From Candidatus Nitrosopelagicus sp. (GTDB lineage Archaea; Thermoproteota; Nitrososphaeria; Nitrososphaerales; Nitrosopumilaceae): a stretch of 8,891 nt of DNA. The notes beneath the pieces are model-generated. The model did no database searches and was not told the DNA's origin. It saw nothing but the letters and a program-made list of their open reading frames with translations. Below are positions 5,782-8,891 of this stretch, one piece after another. Both the position numbers and the translations under genes were made by a program. Positions within the stretch are counted from its first letter, which is position 1, and each line of letters opens with the position of its first letter. The DNA is taken from contig JABHJJ010000182.1 in assembly GCA_018691945.1 (NCBI GenBank), positions 1-8,891 on the forward strand, in the 5' to 3' direction.

Positions 5782-6557
5782 TCTCTAATTCCTAAAAGAT
5801 ATCCTCTCAAGAGTTGAATTCCCATTGCAGGGTCAACTCCCTTTGGACAAACTTGACTGCATGAACCAGCAAAATGACATCTCCATATTCCATGAGATTC
5901 GTCTATAACTTTGAGTCGTTTGTTTTTTCCTTTGTCTCTGTCATCAGCGATGTATCTGTAGGCTTGAGCTAATGCTTGAGGACCAACAAATGTTGTATCC
6001 ATTGCCATAGTTGGGCATGCAGAGTTACACAAACCACATTTGATACAACTAGAAAATTGAATATATTTTTCGACATTTTCAGGGCTTTGTAAAAATTCTC
6101 TCATTCCACTTTCAGGGTCAATTTCAGAATCATCTCTAATTACATATGGCATGACCTTTTTGTGATTGTTTATCATTCGTTCAAAGCCGACAGCCAAATC
6201 ACGAACCACAGGGAAATTATCCATTGGTTCTACAGTAATAGTATCAGAATCTAATTCAGAAATTTTTGTAAAACATGCTAAAGCAGGTTTACCATTAATT
6301 TTCATTCCACAAGAACCGCATGATGCTTGTCTACAGGAATATCTAATTCCAACAGAGTGATCTAAATGTGATTTTACATCCAGTAAAGCATCCAAAACAG
6401 TTGTCCATTTTTCAATAGGAACAACATAATCATCAAATCTCTCTTCAGAGTTTACATTAGGATTACTACGTTTAATTTTTAATTTTACAGATTTAGTTGA
6501 TGAGACAACAGTTTGAGAACGTTCTTCTGATAATTTAGGATGAAGTGTTGCCATCAT
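5778..6557 (-). CDS. sdhB: Succinate dehydrogenase iron-sulfur subunit
   Basis: The electron-wire subunit of complex II, carrying electrons from FAD in SdhA to quinone at the membrane. It has 259 residues. The N-terminal plant-type ferredoxin domain holds the 2Fe-2S ligands Cys75, Cys80, Cys83 and Cys95. The C-terminal domain has C171-x2-C174-x2-C177-x3-C181-P and C227-x5-C233-x3-C237-P. By homology with E. coli SdhB, C171/C174/C177/C237 bind 4Fe-4S and C181/C227/C233 bind 3Fe-4S. The 3Fe-4S pattern is that of true succinate:quinone reductases. About 20 polar residues precede the first strand. Two ATGs (6557 and 6554) are possible; 6557 overlaps the sdhD stop as ATGA. It is the last gene of the sdhACDB operon, ending 4 bases into the convergent DUF59 gene. 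Confidence 0.97.
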   Translation of the reverse strand: MMATLHPKLSEERSQTVVSSTKSVKLKIKRSNPNVNSEERFDDYVVPIEKWTTVLDALLDVKSHLDHSVGIRYSCRQASCGSCGMKINGKPALACFTKISELDSDTITVEPMDNFPVVRDLAVGFERMINNHKKVMPYVIRDDSEIDPESGMREFLQSPENVEKYIQFSSCIKCGLCNSACPTMAMDTTFVGPQALAQAYRYIADDRDKGKNKRLKVIDESHGIWRCHFAGSCSQVCPKGVDPAMGIQLLRGYLLGIRD

Positions 6558-6907
6558 ACCATTCCCATGCTTGTCATAATTATAGTTCGTGAGCCATATG
6601 CGATTAATCCTGCCATTGCTGCAAGACAGCCAATTGTAACAGCCTTTTCATATGTTGGACCTTGATTCATTTCCAGTAAAATTACTCTTAAGCCATTAAA
6701 TCCATGAACAGAAATTAAGATTAACAATAATTCAAGTAATAGTGCATACCCTACACTTTCATAATTTGCAATTACATTTTCATATGCTAATGATTCATGA
6801 AAATCTTGAGTTAGCCTCATCAGTATGTGAACAACTGTCAAGGATAACGCGCCTATGGCAGTACCATAATGAATTTTCATTATGATGCTTTCTCGTAATA
6901 CCATCAT
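6554..6907 (-). CDS. sdhD: Succinate dehydrogenase membrane anchor subunit D
   Basis: A small membrane anchor of complex II, 117 residues from ATG 6907. The frame is open further upstream (a possible start at 6973), but that would run 70 bases into sdhC, while 6907 forms an ATGA overlap with the sdhC stop. Three hydrophobic helices are visible, near residues 14-31, 52-77 and 88-110. Helix 2 contains H68-GFN-G-L-R, resembling the heme/quinone-site motif of complex II anchors (H-x3-G-x-R). Other histidines that could matter are H13, H27 and H37. The family sequence is weakly conserved, so the call rests on topology, this motif and position between sdhC and sdhB. The C and D names could be swapped without changing the meaning. 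Confidence 0.85.
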   Translation of the reverse strand: MMVLRESIIMKIHYGTAIGALSLTVVHILMRLTQDFHESLAYENVIANYESVGYALLLELLLILISVHGFNGLRVILLEMNQGPTYEKAVTIGCLAAMAGLIAYGSRTIIMTSMGMV

Positions 6908-7344
6908 GCGAACATCACCGCCATTCCATACCACATTGCAAGAGCCGCCATACCCAATGTTGCATAGATACATGCTTTACCTTTCATATTGATTGATTGT
7001 GGTTTGTATGGATAATCAGGTCTCTCTGCTTTACCAATACCATAACCCATTTGTGCAATCATCAATCTAATTCCATTTCCAGTATGAAAGACACACATTC
7101 CAATAACTAATGCCAAAAAGAGATGGCCTTCAGTAGTTTGTGTCATTTCTAATGATTTATCCCAAACAGCTTTTCCATCTAATATGTGACTTGTTTCCCA
7201 AATGTGACCTATGAAATATGCTAAGAGACCAAGACCTGTTAAACGCATTAAAAGCCAAGCTAATCTTTCGATACCAAATTTTCCAATCTTTCCAGGATTA
7301 AGCCATCCCTTCAGTCCTTCTCTTGCACCAGTCTCTCGTTCCAT
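6904..7344 (-). CDS. sdhC: Succinate dehydrogenase cytochrome b membrane anchor subunit C
   Basis: A complex II membrane anchor of 146 residues. The cytoplasmic N-terminus (1-26) is followed by R-L-A-W-L-L-M-R-L-T-G (27-37), like the quinone-side R-x-T-G motif of SdhC. Three hydrophobic helices lie near 28-49, 74-97 and 124-145. Helix 2 has F-H87-TGN-G-I-R, matching the H-x3-G-I-R heme b ligand motif of SdhC; H47, H53 and H74 near the helix ends are further candidates. The ATG at 7344 shares one base with the sdhA stop (TGATG), and the stop overlaps sdhD by ATGA, so translation is probably coupled. With a heme-ligand-like His in both C and D and a 3Fe-4S SdhB, this is a classical anchor pair, not the soluble-type CCG (SdhE/F) anchor of some archaea. 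Confidence 0.92.
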   Translation of the reverse strand: MERETGAREGLKGWLNPGKIGKFGIERLAWLLMRLTGLGLLAYFIGHIWETSHILDGKAVWDKSLEMTQTTEGHLFLALVIGMCVFHTGNGIRLMIAQMGYGIGKAERPDYPYKPQSINMKGKACIYATLGMAALAMWYGMAVMFA

Positions 7345-8891
7345 CAGTATTTTCTCTCCACAGGTTTGTATTTAGTTATAGTAACTGGATGCTTCTTCAT
7401 AATTGGTTCGTTTGGATCATAGTAAGCCAGTGTGTGATGAAGGAAATTGGCATCATCACGTGTAGGGAAATCAGTTCTAGCGTGAGCCCCACGAGATTCT
7501 TTTCTGTTTAGCGCACCTAATAATACAACTTCAGCAACACGGAACATTGAGTCTAGTTCCATTACATTTTGGAAGTTTGTGTTGTATTCTTTTGCTGAAT
7601 CATCTACATGTTTCCAAGTTTTCTGTTTTAGTTCACGAATTTTTTTGAGACCTTCAGCCAGATCATTGTGATTTCTATAGACATAGGCTTTTGCGTTTAG
7701 AGTTTCAGTAACTTCTTGTTTTACTTCGTATGGATTTACTTCACCACGTCCACGGAATATGCCATCAAAGATTCTAGTTTCCTCTGCAGATACTAGATGA
7801 GTAGGGAATTGTGCAGAAGTATATTCTTTTTCAATATAATCAGTAGCCAATGAACCAGTAATTTTTCCCCAAACAATACATTCAGAAGTAGAATTTGCTC
7901 CAAGACGATTTGCACCATGAACACTATTACATGCAGCTTCACCTGCAGCCCATACTCCTTGAAGTTCAGCTGCACCATCAATGTTTGTATGAATTCCACC
8001 CATCATATAGTGGCAAACAGGTCTAACGTCAATTGGTTCATCTGCAGGATCAATTCCTGAAAATTTAATTGAAATTTCTCTAATACCACCTAATTTAGCT
8101 TTAATTTTTTCATCACCAAGATGTCTTAAATCTAATTTTATACAGTCTTCTCCAGTTTCATGTTTGAATCCACGACCTTCATTAATTTCAGTTATTATAG
8201 AACGTGAGACAATATCACGTGGAGCTAATTCCATTTTTCCTGCTGCATATTTTTTCATGAAACGGTCACCATCTTTGTTTAGTAGATAACCACCTTCACC
8301 TCTAGCACCTTCAGTAATTAAAATTCCAGATGGCAAGATTCCAGTTGGATGAAATTGAACAAATTCCATATCTTTTAGTGCCATTCCTGCACGATATGCC
8401 ATGTCCAAACCATCAGGAGTTGATGATAATGCATATGTAGAATAACTAAAAATTCTTCCTGCACCACCAGTAGCAATTATCAATGCTTTACCTTTGATAG
8501 TGTAAAATGATCCAGACGATGTTTCTATCGCAGTGATTCCACAAAATTGTTTTCCATCATGTATGATTGATGTTATATACCATTCATTTAGAAATTCAAT
8601 ATTATCATATTTTTGACATGTATCGTATAGAGTTTGCATTTCAAAAAATCCAACTTTGTCAATAGCATAAGATGCACGTGGGAAACTATATCCACCAAAA
8701 TTACGTTGATCAATTTTACCATTTTCTTGTCTTGACCATGGCATGCCCCAATGCTCCAATTGAAAAATTTCATTTGGCATCATGTGACATAATCTTTCGG
8801 CAGTATCCTGATCAGCTAAGAAATCACTTCCTTTTACAGTATCATAAATGTGTGATTCTATGGTGTCTCCTTTTTCTTCTTGAATGACTGC
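7344..8891 (-). CDS. sdhA: Succinate dehydrogenase flavoprotein subunit, 5' end cut off by window
   Basis: The catalytic FAD subunit of complex II, oxidising succinate to fumarate. The frame is open to the right edge; 515 residues are visible of the usual 570-590, so about 60-70 N-terminal residues (the GxGxxG FAD fold and the His that binds FAD covalently) lie outside. An ATG at 8783 is internal: the preceding codons give DTVKGSDFLADQD, a strongly conserved SdhA block. Other blocks: GGAGRIFSYST; FVQFHPTGI and ITEGARGEGGYLL (substrate His and catalytic Arg); HYMMGGIHTN (second substrate His); and GEAACNSVHGANRLGANS (FAD and substrate Arg). The C-terminal domain has the R-x-E-S-R-G-A-H-x-R-x-D-F-P motif. 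First gene of sdhACDB in the window; the promoter is off the edge. Confidence 0.97.
   Translation of the reverse strand, partial: AVIQEEKGDTIESHIYDTVKGSDFLADQDTAERLCHMMPNEIFQLEHWGMPWSRQENGKIDQRNFGGYSFPRASYAIDKVGFFEMQTLYDTCQKYDNIEFLNEWYITSIIHDGKQFCGITAIETSSGSFYTIKGKALIIATGGAGRIFSYSTYALSSTPDGLDMAYRAGMALKDMEFVQFHPTGILPSGILITEGARGEGGYLLNKDGDRFMKKYAAGKMELAPRDIVSRSIITEINEGRGFKHETGEDCIKLDLRHLGDEKIKAKLGGIREISIKFSGIDPADEPIDVRPVCHYMMGGIHTNIDGAAELQGVWAAGEAACNSVHGANRLGANSTSECIVWGKITGSLATDYIEKEYTSAQFPTHLVSAEETRIFDGIFRGRGEVNPYEVKQEVTETLNAKAYVYRNHNDLAEGLKKIRELKQKTWKHVDDSAKEYNTNFQNVMELDSMFRVAEVVLLGALNRKESRGAHARTDFPTRDDANFLHHTLAYYDPNEPIMKKHPVTITKYKPVERKY

Noticed and set aside
6908..6973. Longer SdhD starting at 6973.
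   Set aside because: It would overlap sdhC by 70 bases, and the extra residues are not membrane-like; the ATGA overlap at 6907 fits the operon pattern.
7793..7999. Second minus-strand frame inside sdhA.
   Set aside because: It is an out-of-frame shadow of conserved SdhA sequence, which is intact across this stretch; no frameshift.

Overview
The window looks like a core chromosomal segment of an ammonia-oxidising archaeon (Thaumarchaeota/Nitrososphaeria), most like the Nitrosopumilus group. The reasons are low GC, tightly packed genes, TATA-type boxes about 25 bases before start codons (leaderless transcripts), oligo-T terminators, archaeal tRNAs, and protein types such as a MIP18/DUF59 protein, a DUF1059 protein and a succinate dehydrogenase with compact C and D anchors. 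The organism is inferred from this style and from protein resemblance; no search was run.

Layout from left to right. Bases 1-734 (+) hold the 3' part of an inositol monophosphatase/fructose bisphosphatase family gene. It converges, with 3 bases between, on a ferredoxin-NADP reductase-like flavoprotein (738-1574, -). A promoter region (1575-1668) separates that gene from a divergent 54-residue DUF1059 gene (1669-1833, +). Next comes a two-gene minus-strand unit: a charged Ala/Lys/Glu-rich protein of unknown function (2933-3604) followed by a glutamyl-tRNA reductase homologue, hemA (1845-2918). Two divergent tRNA genes follow, Asp(GTC) on minus and Lys(TTT) on plus. argH (3949-5409, -) ends 2 bases from the tRNA-Lys. 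A DUF59 Fe-S assembly-type gene (5458-5781, +) diverges from argH across a palindromic TATA box and overlaps the end of sdhB by 4 bases. The rest is the succinate dehydrogenase operon on minus, order sdhA-sdhC-sdhD-sdhB, each gene overlapping the next; sdhA runs off the right edge.

Functionally this is housekeeping: sugar phosphate or inositol metabolism, electron transfer, tetrapyrrole synthesis, arginine synthesis, translation and the TCA cycle/respiratory complex II. There are no mobile elements, CRISPR arrays, phage genes or defence genes. Every gene-free stretch is short (the longest about 100 bases) and is explained by promoters.

The two points most worth a second look are (1) the hemA product, where the catalytic cysteine of the family's T-C-N-R motif is read as serine and the C-terminal domain is short, and (2) a perfect 12-base palindromic TATA element placed exactly midway between the start codons of argH and the DUF59 gene, apparently one shared element driving two leaderless genes.
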